Assembly (NCBI GenBank): GCA_009823505.1
Contig: VZQC01000544.1
Span: forward strand, 3,413,102-3,477,101
Source of the DNA: Rhizomys pruinosus
Taxonomy: Eukaryota > Chordata > Mammalia > Rodentia > Spalacidae
DNA length: 64,000 nucleotides
Direction: 5' to 3'
A model generated the notes under the pieces. The model did not search any database. It saw only the letters and a program-made list of their open reading frames with translations, and was not told where the DNA came from. Positions within the stretch are counted from its first letter, which is position 1. Each line of letters begins with the position of its first letter. Made by a program: the position numbers and the translations under genes. Positions 46,701 to 57,242 of the stretch are shown here, piece after piece.

Positions 46701-47517
46701 CTTTCTTTATCTCTTCCTTGACCCATTCATTATTCAAGAGTGTGTTGTTTAGTCTCCATGTGTTCTTGTAGGCAGGAGGGCTTGTCCTGGTGTTGATGTT
46801 GAGCTTCATTGCACTGTGGTCTGACAGGATGCATGAAATTATTTCAATCTTTTTGTATTTGTAGAGGTTTCTTCTGTGTCCCAGGATGTGGTCGATTTTG
46901 GAGAATGTTCCGTGGGGTGCTGAGTAGAAAGTGTATTCTCTGGTATTAGGATGGAATGTTCGGTAGAGGTCTATGAGGTCCATTTGGTGTATCATATCGT
47001 TCAGTTCAGATGTCTCTCTGTTTATTTTTTGTCCTGTTGACCTATCCAAAGGACTCAGTGGGGTATTGAAATCTCCCACTATGAGTGTGCTGGGGTTAGT
47101 CTGTGACTTGTGGTCCTGGAGAATTGTCTTTATAAAGTTTGGTGCACCAGAATTTGGGGCATATATATTCATAATTGTGAAATCTTCTTGGTGGATTGTT
47201 CCTTTGATGAAAATGTAATGGCCTTCTTTGTCTCTTCTGATTTCTTTTACTTTGAAGTCTATTTTATCCGATATTAAAATAGCAACACCTGCTTTCTTTT
47301 TGGTACCATTTGCTTGGAATATTTTTTTCCATCCCTTCACTTTAAGGTGGTGCCTGTCCTTGAAGGTAAGATGTGTTTCTTGTAGACAGCATATCGATGG
47401 ATTCTGTTTCCTAATCCAGTCTCCCAGTCTATGTCTTTTGATTGGGGAATTTAGTCCATTAATATTTAAGGTTATGACTGATAGGTTTGTGTTGCTTCCT
47501 TTTGCCTTATTATCCAT
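43636..47517 (-). CDS. L1 ORF2 protein, C-terminus replaced by SINE readthrough
   Basis: 1293 residues. ORF2p nicks target DNA and reverse-transcribes L1 RNA at the nick. The endonuclease domain (about 1-240) shows N20, E47, Y119, D149/N151, D209 and SDH at 232-234. The reverse transcriptase has D604 (SIDAEKAFD), [12 protein letters not shown] at 661-672 and FADD at 704-707. The cysteine-rich end has C1134, C1138, H1146 and C1151. L1 coding continues to about residue 1242 (43792); the remaining 51 residues are SINE sequence ending at a stop at 43636-43638. Past the SINE, L1 sequence would continue about 26 codons to a TGA at 43407-43409. All named catalytic residues are upstream of the break. 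Start chosen at the first Met, 41 bp after ORF1, with the usual short N-terminus before the endonuclease fold. Confidence 0.93.
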   Translation of the reverse strand: MDNKAKGSNTNLSVITLNINGLNSPIKRHRLGDWIRKQNPSICCLQETHLTFKDRHHLKVKGWKKIFQANGTKKKAGVAILISDKIDFKVKEIRRDKEGHYIFIKGTIHQEDFTIMNIYAPNSGAPNFIKTILQDHKSQTNPSTLIVGDFNTPLSPLDRSTGQKINRETSELNDMIHQMDLIDLYRTFHPNTREYTFYSAPHGTFSKIDHILGHRRNLYKYKKIEIISCILSDHSAMKLNINTRTSPPAYKNTWRLNNTLLNNEWVKEEIKKEIKTFLELNDNDNTTQQNLWDTLKAVLRGKFIALGAYIRKTERAQVNDLTLQLKALERQQQMNPKRNRQEEITKIRAEINEIETKKTIQKINEAKSWFFERINKIDRPLAQLTKRKKEQLQINTICDEKGNITTDKEKIKKIIWEYYKNLYSTKFENLEEMDEYLKSWESPKLGQEETSSLNRPITYEEIEDVVRSLPTKKSPGPDGFTAEFYKTFQKDLQPLFLKLFRSIQSEGTLPNSFYEANITLLPKPGKDTTKKENYRPISLMNTDAKILNRILANRIQTHIKKIIHHDQVGFIPEMQGWFNIRKSINIIKHINGIKDKNHTIISIDAEKAFDKIQHPFMLKVLEGIGLEGSFLNVIKAIYRKPTANIILNGEMTETFPLKVGTRQGCPLSPLLFNIVLETLARAIRQEKDIKGVLIGKEEVKLSLFADDMIVYLRDAKNSTRKLLETINSFSKVAGYKINLRKSMAFLYTKNKQLEKEFKETFPLTIASKTIRYLGTNLTKDTKDLYNKNFKPLKKEIEEDLRRWKNLPCSWIGKINIVKMSILPKLLYRFNAIPIKIPKSFFTGLETKVLKFIWRNKRPRIAKSILSEKSYTGGISIPDFKLYYRAIVIKTAWYWHKNRPVDQWNKTEDPNLSTYNFSHLIFDKGAKKPQWRKDSIFSKWCWQNWITTCRRMKLNPYLSPCTKVNSRWIKDLNVKPQTLKVIEEKVGSRLQDIGVGKDFLNQTAAAQELRSTIDKWDLIKLKSFCTSKETIKEVKRNPTEWEETFTADTSDKALISRIYKLLKKQRKKKTNDPLNRWSKELNRDFTSEELEMSEKHLKKCSTSLIIKEMQIKTTLRYHLTPIRLARIKKTNDTKCWRGCGERGTLIHCWWECKLVRPLWKAVWRTLGRLGMNLLPDPAIPLLGMYPQDSPHCRDTCMAMFISALFTIARSWIQPKCPSTEEWIEKMWYIYTMEFYAAVKKDDIRGLDRWPSGWECQPLLQRTRVRSPAPIWRPRAVWGSNSRRTPVPGESDTLF

Positions 47518-47558
47518 CTGCGGTTTTGATTTAGGTTTCTACTTCTGCAGTTATGCTT

Positions 47559-48728
47559 TTATTGATTTCTCTTTCTAGGTGCCTGGGGTTGGTTGCTCCT
47601 TTCTTCTGTTCTTTGAATTGCTTCAAGTATTCTCTGAAGGGTTGGTTTTCCGGACATGTATTCTTTCAAGTTGTTTATGTCATGGAAGGTTTTTCTCTCT
47701 CCTTCAACTATAATTGACATTTTTGCTGGGTATAGTAACCTGGGTTGGCATCTATTGTCCCTTAACACTGGGAATGCTTTGCTCCAGGTTCTTCTTGCTT
47801 TCATAGTTTGCATTGAGAAGTCAGTTGTAATTCTGATAGGTTTCCCCTTATAGGTCACTTGTTGTTTTTCTCTTGTGGCTTTAAGGATTTTGTCTTTGTT
47901 TTGGGTGTCTAGCATTTTAACTATGATGTGGCGTGGAGAATTTCTTTTCTGATCTTGTCTGTTTGGAGTTCTATGTGCTTCTTGTATTGGTATTGGTTTG
48001 TCCTTTTTTAGTTTGGGGAAGTTTTCATCTATTATTCTGTTGAAGATCTGATCAATACCATTCTCTTGGGATTCTTCTCCTTCCTCTATTCCTATGATGC
48101 GGAGGTTTGATCTTTTCATAGTGTCCCACAGCTCCTGGTTGTTCCATTTTTGTGTATTTTTAAATTTTTCATAATCTTTCCTTGAGGTTTTTAGTTGTTC
48201 TGTGTTATCCTCCAGGTCTGATATTCTTTGTTCTGCTTCCTCCATTCTGCTTCTGAGGCTTTTTTCATTCCTTTCCTCTTGAATGGATGAGTGTTTGATT
48301 TCCTTTTTCATTTCCTCTTCTGATTTCTTTAGTGTTTCTATTTCTTTTTGGAGCTTCTCGATCTCTTTTTGTAGCTCTTTTGTTTGCTGGTTGGTTTCTT
48401 TTTCTTTTTCAGCATGGGATCTTTTCAGTGTTTCTACTTCCTTCCGGAGCTTGTCATTCTCTCTCTCTCGGTCCTCATTCTCTTTTCTTAGTTCTTTAAT
48501 TTGTTCTTTATGATCTTGTAGTTCTTTAAGTATGTTCCCAATTGTGTTTCTGATGTCTGTGTCCTGGGGCATCCCCAGAGGGATCCCACTGCAGGAGTCT
48601 TCCATAGGGTTGGTAAAGCTTGGCGTGGGATTATCCTGCCCCTTTCCAGTGTTGTCTCTTCTTCGTGATCCTGGCATATGGGCTTCTCCTTGCCTGTATT
48701 CCAATGTGAGTCCTAAATGCCTCTTCAC
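47559..48728 (-). CDS. L1 ORF1 protein (RNA-binding chaperone)
   Basis: 389 residues, intact. ORF1p trimerises and coats L1 RNA in the cytoplasmic ribonucleoprotein. A low-complexity N-terminus (1-60) is followed by a long heptad-rich coiled coil (about 60-195, dense in E, K, L), an RRM-like domain (about 205-298, with LRIIGIEEGEE and RHIIVKML) and a C-terminal domain (about 299-370, with ITTDFSMQTMKARRTW and a conserved YPAKMSI stretch). The length is near that of other rodent L1 ORF1 proteins. The start is the Met that opens MKRHLGLTLEYRQG, also conserved in the second L1 copy at 62614. It lies about 86 bp downstream of a TATA-like box. Confidence 0.94.
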   Translation of the reverse strand: MKRHLGLTLEYRQGEAHMPGSRRRDNTGKGQDNPTPSFTNPMEDSCSGIPLGMPQDTDIRNTIGNILKELQDHKEQIKELRKENEDRERENDKLRKEVETLKRSHAEKEKETNQQTKELQKEIEKLQKEIETLKKSEEEMKKEIKHSSIQEERNEKSLRSRMEEAEQRISDLEDNTEQLKTSRKDYEKFKNTQKWNNQELWDTMKRSNLRIIGIEEGEESQENGIDQIFNRIIDENFPKLKKDKPIPIQEAHRTPNRQDQKRNSPRHIIVKMLDTQNKDKILKATREKQQVTYKGKPIRITTDFSMQTMKARRTWSKAFPVLRDNRCQPRLLYPAKMSIIVEGERKTFHDINNLKEYMSGKPTLQRILEAIQRTEERSNQPQAPRKRNQ

Positions 48729-48994
48729 TGTGTTGAAGGCTTGCTTTGATTGCCTCCTTCAGATTCCTTTGTAATCCCACTTGGCGGGGGGGGGGGGCTG
48801 TGGGTGGGGTCCTACCTTTTATACCAGCTGGGAGGATAACTCCACCCCCACAGCCACAAAAGCCAATTAAGCCAAAGACAACTGGATTAATGGATTAACT
48901 ATATTAAATCAATCAACAGTCAGCCTTGCTGAAGTACCCAGCTGCTGCCTACCTACCTGCGCTTCCCTCAGCTGGTCTCCGGAGATCTCAGATC
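48729..48994 (-). promoter_or_regulatory. L1 5'UTR / internal promoter region
   Basis: 266 bp from the target-site duplication to the ORF1 start, on the minus strand. It contains a TATA-like TATAAAAGG (plus-strand 48814-48822), a 12-base G run on the plus strand (48786-48796) and no obvious monomer repeats. Short compared with the monomeric 5'UTRs of mouse L1. It shares little with the 5'UTR of the older L1 at 62.36 kb outside the ORF1-proximal part. Confidence 0.7.
48814..48822 (-). promoter_or_regulatory. TATA-like box in L1 5'UTR
   Basis: TATAAAAGG on the minus strand, 86 bp upstream of the ORF1 ATG and 172 bp inside the element's 5' end. A start 25-30 bp downstream would drop the first 200 bp of the element, so its role in full-length transcription is unclear. 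Confidence 0.5.
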
Positions 48995-49012
48995 AAGAAG
49001 AGCTGTTTTCTT

Positions 49013-49641
49013 AAAGTGAGGGACTCTGGATGGGCTGTCTGGGACTCTGGATGGGCTGTCTAGACCTCAGTGGATGAACTTGCATAGGGGAACATCTTCG
49101 GACACTAACTTGGTACAATGGGCACAAATGACAGAGTGTATGAATTCCAGTGGGGGTGGTGAGGAGAGGTGCTAATGGGGAAGGGGGTAGAAAGATGATT
49201 ACAATTGGCTGAGACATTCTGTATGAAATACACAATTCAATAAAAATTATCATCAGTAGCAGCAACAACAGCAACAACAACAAAAAGAAGACAGGTTATA
49301 TAGAGGAGAGGGTGGGAGAGACAGGTGAACTGCTGATCCTGGTCAAGTCTGTTGTTGAGGCTGGATAGGTAGGCAAAGGCTAGATTAAACAGGGACTGGG
49401 AGGTCATGGAAAGCCCTTGGATATATTATCATGACCCAATTATATTGTTGTAGCATCTCCTTTTCTCTGTCTGTGTGCCTAGATTTTTGTAAGTTTTTGA
49501 AAGGGTAGGTAACCAAACTACCCCTTCCCTAATTTCAAATCACATTTTGTCATGTTGAATATACCTTAAAGAATGGTTTAAACCATTACAGACACACACA
49601 CACACACACACACATTCTCTATCTATCTATCTATATCTATC

Positions 49642-49692
<51 letters not shown>

Positions 49693-51436
49693 ATCAACCA
49701 AGACAAAATTAATACTGATTTTGGAAGAGGCACAGTTGAGCCATGTTTAGAAGGTATCAGGTCCAGAATTAAGCATCCTTTTTAGTGGTTTCAGATGGCT
49801 TTATTTGTTCACAAATAACTTTAACTGATGATTTAGCCACTTTCATCATATGAATGGCTCATTAAACAAATGGAGCTTGCTTGCTGCTGTCAAGTGGGGT
49901 TGTACCCACCCAGTGGTGAGGTTGAAAGGACATGCTTGTGTTTAACAACAAAGACTGTCATTCTGGCCTTTTGCCACCCGGAAACTCTAGTTAGCATTTC
50001 CGAGTACAGATCGTTAGTCTGGTGACGCAATGAACAGGGATGTTCAAGTGCAGTGTTGGCGACATCCAGAATATAAAGTATGCTGTTTCATGGTAAACTT
50101 AAACCAAGACAGAAAAAAAAACCCCACTATTTCTTGGCCTAGTTTAAAAAATTAGATTTTTCAGAAGTTCACAGGAAACTGAGCAGCAAGGAATTTTGAT
50201 TTTTTTTCTACCTTGGGGAAAGCAGGTCTTTTACCAGGTCAGCTTTGGCTAGAGGGTTACCATTAGAATGAAGGGAAGTCCCAGAACACTAGGAACATAG
50301 CCCGTAGGCTTATTTTTCTTTACCATTTAGTGCCCAGAATTTGAACTATAGTTTCTAAAACTTGAAGATACCGAGAAAGAAATAGTCTTTCATGTAGTTC
50401 TTGGTGTATATTAATAGTTAAAAATTATCATTCTTAGGATGACAAAGGTATGTAAGAAATATCTGCCCTCTGTTTTCTTTAAGTCATATCAACTTTAAAT
50501 ATGAAACTCCTTTTTTTCCAGTGCAGCATGAAATTTAATATCAATTATTGAGGGTCCTTTTCCATATATCAAGGTCTCTAAGAAAGCCATTTCTGAACCT
50601 AACCCTCCTTTCTATGGAGTAACTAATGATATTCCCCTGTTCAAGCTTCAGGGTCTTTTGAAATCTGTTGCTCTGTAGCTTCTGTGCTTTGTAGAACATG
50701 GAGAATCTTGTGATGGCACAGCTTTGTCTACATTCTTTTGTGGGGCTGTGGTCTTTTGAGCAAAATAAAGCAGGAGTCCCCTCTTGGGGAACTTGGACAG
50801 CTTCCATTTTACTGCCACTGGACCCTTTTCTCCTTTCTCAGGCTCACTGGCAGCCCTTTCCACCTCCCCAGTGAGCAGAGGGCTCCCAAAAGCTAAGAGG
50901 CCAGCTAGTCATCAGTGGGTTCAAAGCTATGAGATAAGGGAATGGGAGGGAGGGTAGGTATGTCCGAGGTTGGGCAGGGGCAGGAGATAGTTTTTAAGTT
51001 TTTATTTGTTGCTTGCTTTTGTCTCACTCAAATTTCTAACCTCTCTTGCAGCTTAGATTTAGGTCTTCCAGTCAGAACCCTGTAGGTGCAATGCAACTGG
51101 GAAGTGAGCCACAGGGACAAATGTGCTGTCTTGGGCTTCTCTGCTAGCAGAGGCAGGTAGAGAGCAGTGTGGCTTTGCTGGTTGATCTTGTTGATAGGTA
51201 GAGAACTGGCTGTACCTAGTCACTACCACAGGGGTCTGGCGTTTGGTACCCAGCGATGCTACCACAGGGGTCTGGTGTATAGTACCCAGCAACAGGGATA
51301 ACTTCAGTGTTTCCATATCAAGCTTTTTCTAGAGCTAGAACTATGGTTTTGGATGTTTTACTGGAAGTCTAAATCTTTAACTTGTTTCTTTTGATATCTT
51401 GATTGTATGGATTTTCTACTATGTTCTCTCCTCTAT
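49013..51436. other. Mostly unassigned DNA with small tandem repeats and microsatellites
   Basis: A perfect 21-bp duplication (GGGACTCTGGATGGGCTGTC plus T) lies at 49020-49061. 49130-49290 resembles an L1-like 3' terminus (CAATTCAATAAAAATTATC). A 36-bp duplicated phrase (CTACCACAGGGGTCTGG) lies at 51223-51294. The remainder is apparently unique and I see no gene in it; 85-90-aa open frames lack support. Confidence 0.45.
49591..49691. repeat. (CA)n and (TCTA)n microsatellites
   Basis: About 12 CA units (49591-49614) then about 17 TCTA/ATCT units with two interruptions to 49691. Confidence 0.96.
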
Positions 51437-51789
51437 TAGTCACTTTTCTGTTGCTGTGATAAAACACCAGACCAAGGAACTTATAAAAGGAAGAGTTTAT
51501 TTGAGCTTACGATTGGCGGTTCCAGGGAATTAGAGTCCATTGTGGCGGGAGGCGTGGCGGCTGGATCTGGAGCAGCAAACCGAGGGTCACATCTCACAAA
51601 GAGCACAGGAAACAGAGAGGGCAACTGTAGACCACAGAGGCTTGTTAAAACTCATTAAGCCTGCCCCCAGTGACACACTTCCCCCAGCATGGCCACACCT
51701 TCTAAGACCTCCAAAAACAGCGCCACCAACTGGAGACAAATGTCTGAATACTTACAGCCTATGGGGGACACTCATGCAAACCACCACAC
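51437..51789 (-). mobile_element. MaLR-type or related medium-reiteration repeat, inverted
   Basis: TTCTGTTGCTGTGATAAAAC, GAACTTATAAAAGGAAGAG, GAGTTTATTTGAGCTTACG and ACACTTCCCCCAGCATGGCC are the usual sequence of this very common rodent repeat in reverse orientation. Confidence 0.55.
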
Positions 51790-51829
51790 CTCCCAAATAA
51801 AAATTGGCTCCATGGAAGGGTAATAAATT

Positions 51830-52141
51830 GTCCCATTTTAGATATATACTCCATTGTATTTTAACCAGTGCTTACAGCTTTGTTATCACAAACATGGTAC
51901 GGAAAGTTTCTATCATCCCAGAGAGTTCCCCTGTACCTTTAAGTCAGCCTTCTCTGCCCTCTGGCCCTCACCCCAGATCTGTACCTGGCAGTCACTGATA
52001 TGCTTTCTATCCTTATTTGTAGTTTTTACTTTTCCACTATACAGATGTTTTAATACTGGAAGCATGTGGTTTATCATTTATTTCTGTGAGTAATATTCAT
52101 TTGTGAGTAATATTCATTCGTGAGTAATATTCTACCAAGTG
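51830..52141 (-). mobile_element. Old mammalian L1, 3' part (left of LTR)
   Basis: TATCATCCCAGAGAGTTCCC and CATGTGGTTTATCATTTAT follow old L1 3'UTR order. A 17-bp phrase (GTGAGTAATATTC) is tandemly triplicated at 52084-52132. Confidence 0.55.
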
Positions 52142-52545
52142 GTTGTGATGGTTAATTTTAATTGCTAACTTTATTGGCTTGAGAGATGCTTAGATTACTA
52201 AAGACACTTCTGGGTGTGACTATGAGAGCATTTCCAGAGATCATGAGGGCTCTGACAGTCAGAATTTTAATAGATGGTTGGAAAGCAGTGGAGCCATGGA
52301 AACTGGGCTAGTTGGAGAACAGAGGTGGCCGAGGTTGTGCCTTTTAAGGGTATACCTTGGCCCTGGCAGCTTCTCCTGTGCTGTGTTGCTAGGCTGTCAT
52401 GAGCTCAGCAGCTCTGGTTAGCAACTCCCTGTCTCCCATGATGCTCTGCCTCAGCACTGGACCACAGTGAAGAACTGAAACCTCTGAAGCGATGAACCAG
52501 AGTCAGTCCTCCCAGAAACTGTTCCTCTCAGGGACTGGCCAGAAT
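52142..52545 (+). mobile_element. LTR-like insertion in an old L1
   Basis: Starts TGTGATGGTTAATTTTAAT, with TTCTGGGTGTGACTATGAGA, ACTGAAACCTCTGAAGC and CTCAGGGACTGGCC. Old L1 homology resumes on its right. Family uncertain, ERVL-like layout. Confidence 0.5.
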
Positions 52546-53260
52546 TGCTTCACCTGCTTGCAAGTGGGTGGACATTTGAGTTTCCATGATTCTGGTTACC
52601 ATGAATAAAGATATATAAAGTCTTCTCTGGGATAAATAGTATTGGAATTAGTAGATCATATAGTTAAATGCTTATTGAATTCTATAAGAAACTGAAAGTG
52701 TTTCCAAATTATTGCTTTATTTTGACTTTCTCCAGAAGTGTATGTGTTAGATTTGCCACACATTTTGGCTGTCAGTCAGTCAGTCAGTCAGTCAGTCAGT
52801 CATATGAGATGCTCATTCCAGCCGTCCTTCTGTCCTATCTCAGTGAAGTCTAAGTTCCCTGATGACTAATGATGATGAGAATTTTTTCATGGTTTTACCA
52901 CAAATGCATATGTTTCTATGATTAAAGTGTCAAAATTTTCCATTTTTACAAATAGTTGTTTGTTACTGAATTATAACACTATTTTGCATATTGTAAATTC
53001 AAGTACTTGAAATATTTTGAAAATATTTTCCACACATAAGGCTGATATTTTTATTGTCTCACCAATAGTCTTTTGAAGACAAAAGCTATAAACATTGGTA
53101 ACATCTGATTTATCACATTTTAAATGGTTCATACATTTTATGTCCCATCACAAAAGCCGTTTTTAAAATCCAAAGTCACAGAGACTTTATCCTTTTCTTT
53201 CAACATTTTTATAGTTTTTATTGATGCATTTAAATTTTTGGTCTACTATGCCAACATACT
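52546..53260 (-). mobile_element. Old mammalian L1, ORF2 C-terminal part (right of LTR)
   Basis: Minus-strand order matches L1: the GGTGGACATTTGAG block, TACCATGAATAAAGATAT, TTCCCTGATGACTAATGATG, TTTTTTCATGG, then ACAAAAGCTATAAACATTGG. Strongly diverged, no open frame. A (CAGT)n microsatellite interrupts it. Confidence 0.65.
52771..52801. repeat. (CAGT)n microsatellite
   Basis: Seven consecutive CAGT units inside the old L1. Confidence 0.95.
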
Positions 53261-53410
53261 AAAAAATTCTTTACAGACAAAAAGTGATTTAGACCAGTAT
53301 GTATTCATCAAAAAGAAAAACTTTGTTCAAACAAAGAAGAGTAAGGAACTTCCTTAAAGTGGTAATGAACATCTATTAAAAAAAAAGCCAGAAAACAATG
53401 GACAGCTAAT

Positions 53411-53603
53411 GAGCTGGAGAGATGAGTCATCAGTTAAGAACACTGGTTGCTCTGGGAACTAGGACTTCACTTTGGTTCTAGCTCCAGGGAATCTGACATG
53501 CTCTTCTGGCCTCCATGATCAACAGGCATGCACATGATGCACTTACATACATGCAGGCAAAACACTGATACACATAAAATAAAATAAGCAGATTTAAAAA
53601 AAT
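53411..53603 (+). mobile_element. Old B2-type SINE
   Basis: GAGCTGGAGAGATGAGTCAT, AAGAACACTGGTTGCTCTG, CTCCAGGGAATCTGACATGC, CATGCAGGCAAAACACTGAT, AAAATAAAATAAG. Internal losses in the head. Confidence 0.8.
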
Positions 53604-53779
53604 GAAAAACTGACATAGTATTTACTAATAAAAGACTTTTGTCTTGTGAACGATAAAGGAAGGATGTTTGTTCTTGCCATTTCTTTTCATGGAGGCTCCA
53701 GCCACAGCAGTAAGGCAAGAATAGAAAATAGGTATATAGATTCAAAAGGAAATGGAAAAATTCTATCTCCAGAAAACAC

Positions 53780-53813
<34 letters not shown>

Positions 53814-54337
53814 ATATCTATATATATATATTAACATGTCTTGCAAATCTGTGGTAAACGCAACTGATTCTGATACAGTGTATGGGTACCATTAGAAGAC
53901 AAGGTCAATAGACAATTATTAACTATATTTCTATATGGATACAATGAATATATAGAAATGAAAACCTTAAAATTATACAGCTTATAATAACATGAAGAAC
54001 ATGAGGTGGTGAGTGATAACTTTAACAAAGTGTGTGCAGGATATGCACAATGAAAAGTATAAAACTTTCCTAAGAGAAATTTGAAGACTTAGGTAACTGG
54101 ATAGAAAAACTATAGCCATTAATTGAAGAGCTAAGTACTGTAATGATACCCAAGTTTCTCCAAGTGATAGTTTGTATTTGAAGTAATTTGTCTACTTTAT
54201 ATTACTAAATATACTGATATGAATAAATATATAAATAATATAAATATATTAATATAATATTCCTTTACTTGCCTTTTCATACCAGTAGAATCTGTAGTTA
54301 TGTCTCCTTTCATACCTGGTTTTGGTAATTTTGTCTG
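53604..54337. other. AT-rich unassigned DNA with a (TA)n microsatellite
   Basis: (TA)n at 53782-53831 with one GGATATC interruption. No gene. Around 54180-54262 the sequence is almost entirely A and T. Confidence 0.5.
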
Positions 54338-54806
54338 TTTTTTTTTTTTTTTAAAGTCCCATCAGTTTAATAACAATAAAAAAACCCCAAAATGGAAAAC
54401 AGGATTAGGGAAGAGGCCAGAGGCCAGGGCACAGGGAGCCCTGCTCACAGCACCAGGCCTGGCTGCAGGGCCCCGGTATTGCTGTTGCTACGAGGTCGGG
54501 GGGGCAGCGATTGTCCCATGGGATCCACCGGTCATCTGGGTCAGGACCCTTACTTCTTCTGAGGTGTGCTCAGCTTCTGCATGCCCCGGATTTTGTCCAG
54601 TAGGCCAGAGATGAAGGCCTCGGTGGGTTTGTAATAGTCAACTTACAGCTCCTTGACCCTGGCAGCCCGGCTATCATCGCTCTCCATGTCCAGGAGCTCA
54701 TCAACATCTATCTCTATCTCTGGGATCTCCTCTTCCTGGCAGTCGTAGAGGCGCGTGAGCTGCTCTAGGATCCACTCCTCCAGATTGAGCCGCTTCCGCA
54801 GCTCCT
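54338..54806 (-). pseudogene. Ppp1r14b: Processed pseudogene of Ppp1r14b (5'-truncated)
   Basis: Reads on the minus strand from 54806. The translation opens KELRKRLNLEEWILEQLTRL, followed by YDCQEEEIPEIEIDVDELLD and MESDDSRAARVKEL, a premature TAA (54643-54645), then YYKPTEAFISGLLDKIRGMQ and KLSTPQKK before the normal-position stop (54550-54552). This matches the C-terminal half of the PP1 inhibitor PHI-1 from memory; the family protein inhibits PP1 after phosphorylation of an N-terminal site that is absent here. The 3'UTR continues without introns to an ATTAAA signal (minus strand) and an A tail (T run at 54338-54352). Truncation plus the internal stop make it dead. It stands out by its GC content. 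Confidence 0.92.
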
Positions 54807-54879
54807 TTTATTGATCATTCTGGTTATAGATTTGTCGGTTTTGTAGCTCTTAGGGAGCTTTTAATTTCTTTTGATTTTT

Positions 54880-55030
54880 TTGGGGGGGGTCTTTTTGAGA
54901 CAGGGTATCCCTGTAGCTCTGGCTGTCCTGGAACTCACTCTGTAGACCAGGCTGCACTTGAACTCACAGATATCCGCCTGGCTCTGCCTCCCAAGTGCTA
55001 GGATAAAAGGCATGCGCCACCACGCCTGGC
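54880..55030 (-). mobile_element. B1 SINE
   Basis: G-run-containing tail side, GAGACAGGGTATCCCTGTAG through CGCCACCACGCCTGGC. Direct repeat TTGATTTTT at 54871-54879 and 55031-55039. Confidence 0.92.
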
Positions 55031-55154
55031 TTGATTTTTCATTTTTATTCTGTTGCTTTTATCTCTTCATTTAAATAGAGCTCTATATTATCTTTATGCT
55101 TTTCTTCTTTTTATTTTCATTTGATTCCTTTTTCTTTTTATGGCTTCTTTTGTA

Positions 55155-55385
55155 TTATATTTTATTTATAATTTTTTATTTTATTTTTATGTGTATGAAT
55201 GTATTGTCTGCATATGTAAGTGCACCAGTATTGTGCAGTGCCTGTGGAGGTCAATCGAGGGCTTTGGATCCCTTGGAACTGGAGTTATGGATGGTTGTTA
55301 GCTGGTATGTGGGTACTGGGAATCAAATCCAAATCCTTTACAAGAGCAACCAGTACTCTTTAACTGCTGAGCCATCTCTCCAGCC
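55155..55385 (-). mobile_element. B2-type SINE, older subfamily
   Basis: T-rich tail, GTATTGTCTGCATATGTAAG, ATCCCTTGGAACTGGAGTTA, and head (minus strand) GGCTGGAGAGATGGCTCAGC. No internal duplication. Confidence 0.88.
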
Positions 55386-55594
55386 ACTCTTTTTGTGGTT
55401 TCTTAAGATGGTAACTTAGCTTATATACCATATTTCTTTCCTAATGTGAATATTAATATACTATTATTATTTTGCTAAGTAGTGCTTGGGTTACTGCCAA
55501 TAAATTTTGGTATATTGTATTTTCACACTGATTCAATTAATGGTATTTTATAATTTTCTATGTAACTTTTTGATCTTTGAATTATGCATAAAGA

Positions 55595-56802
55595 ATATTT
55601 TGAAAATTTCATACAATATATTCAAACCCACTCTCCCATCGCCTCTCCAATGCAACCTCACCTCCCACCCACCCCTCCAATATTCAGCCCTCCCTTTTTT
55701 AAGCCCTTGGAGTCCCATTTGTGTTCCCCAAGTACTCTTGATTGTGGTCCATCCCTTGGATTGTGGTCAACCTATCAAGGGTGGCACCCTTAAAGAAGAC
55801 TGAGTCTCACTCTCTAAGCGGCTATCAGCTGCTAGTAGCTCCCCAACTACAGATGGGACTTCATGTCCATGTCCCTGCTTCCTGCTGGGATTTTGCCTGG
55901 CTTGAGCTTATGAAGGTCTTATGCATGCTGCCACAGCTGCCCTATTGTGTCCAGAAAACACTATTTTCTTGTAGTCATGCACTGCCTCTGGCTCTTACCA
56001 GTCTTTCCATCCCTGCTTCCATGATGATCACTGAGCCTTGTGGGGAAGGAGTGTGATATAGATGTCCCATATGTCCCAGATGGTTGAGTACTCCCTATTC
56101 TCTGCATTTTGGTCAGTTATGGGCCTATGTTAAATCAAATCTAATGCAAAAAGAAGGTTTTCTGATGAGAGCTGAGAGATGCACTAATCTGTGGGTATAA
56201 CAATAAGTCATTAGGAGTCAATTAAATACTGTGTCCATTAAGCAGAATAATAGAGGCAGGGTCTCCCCTAGGGTCTATGATATACTTAGCCACAGATTTT
56301 TGGCTCTGATAATGGTTCAGGTATGGGTTCCATCTTTTGGAGTTGGAAATGAATCCAGTCAGAAAGTGTTTGGTTACTCCCAGGACATTTGTACCACTGT
56401 TGCACCAGTGGGCATATCTTCACAGGGAAGTCATTATTGTAGCTCTCAGGGTTCATAGCTGAGTTAGACTGATGGTTCTTTTCTTTTCTGGTCATGTGCA
56501 TAGTGCTACATGCAGAGATACCCAGTATAGATGAAGTTTCCAGGTCCCTGCTTGATTTCTCCATGTTCTATAACTCAAGTTGTAGTATTCAGCAATAGGG
56601 ATCTTACTGTTAAGTGCCTGAATGTAGCCAAGAGCAGTGCAATAACCTGTAATGTTTGGCAGTCTATGAGATTCTACTGGCCAGCAACTCCAAAAGAGGC
56701 AACCCATTCTGGGCCCTGGGCTTTTTATTTGCTAGCCTATGGTGTCTGGTAAAGGGTATTGTCCCCTTCCCACCCCACATTATAGGGTAACTAGATTTAA
56801 AC

Positions 56803-56848
<46 letters not shown>

Positions 56849-57232
56849 GAGGTTTCTACAGTAGTAGGTTTCTATATGACTTTTTCTAAAGGTCTTTACT
56901 GTGAGTCATCCCTCCCTATACTCCCTTTTCTACTCTGTCCTCCTATCCTCCACCCCATTTAACCCTTCCTATTCCATTATTGTCTTTTTATGTCTCTTTA
57001 TGTCACTCCATTCAATGTCCCCTCTCTTGAAAGACACCCCCCCCTGCTTGCCCATGGTTCCTTACCTCTGTGGAGTTTCCAGATGAAACACATACATGTA
57101 AAAATTCAAAGCTAATCTCCATGGATGAGAGAAGACAGATGACAGTTGCCTTTCTGAATCTGTTTTCCTCACTCAGGATGATTGTTTCTAGCTCCATCCA
57201 TTTACCTAAAAATTTCATAATTTCTTTTTTTT
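55595..57232 (-). mobile_element. Old rodent L1 (Lx-type): long 3'UTR and ORF2 C-terminus
   Basis: A minus-strand open segment at 57012-57218 reads MKFLGKWMELETIILSEENR, the characteristic L1 ORF2 C-terminal stretch. Downstream on that strand lie about 1.4 kb of 3'UTR with phrases typical of old rodent L1 3'UTRs (CTCTGGCTCTTACCAGTC, TTTTGCCTGGCTTGAGCTTA), to an A/T-rich end near 55.6 kb. A (CA)n microsatellite sits at 56806-56845. Assignment of the distal 3'UTR is from memory. Confidence 0.65.
56806..56845. repeat. (CA)n microsatellite
   Basis: About 20 perfect CA units within the L1 3'UTR. Confidence 0.97.
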
Positions 57233-57242
57233 ATGAAAGTTT

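Larger units (their letters stand above)
43076..48994 (-). mobile_element. L1: Full-length L1 retrotransposon with target-site duplication
   Basis: On the minus strand: 5'UTR (48729-48994), ORF1 (47559-48728), a 41-bp spacer, ORF2 (from 47517), 3'UTR (43076-43406) and an A-rich tail with TTAA repeats. It is bracketed by 18-bp copies of AAGAAGAGCTRTTTTCTT at 43058-43075 and 48995-49012, differing at one base. The inferred empty site TTTTCTT/AAAG suits L1 endonuclease preference. Both frames are open apart from a later SINE insertion in the last ORF2 codons, so this is a young copy. Its clean frames contrast with the shredded L1s at 0-8.5 and 18-22 kb. Confidence 0.97.

Noticed and set aside
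44180..48774. Numerous plus-strand frames of 60-135 aa across the full-length L1
   Set aside because: They are antisense shadows of ORF1 and ORF2, hydrophobic because they complement A-rich coding sequence.
54300..54614. Plus-strand 104-aa frame over the pseudogene
   Set aside because: It is antisense to the Ppp1r14b-derived 3'UTR and includes the poly-T; the supported reading is on the minus strand.
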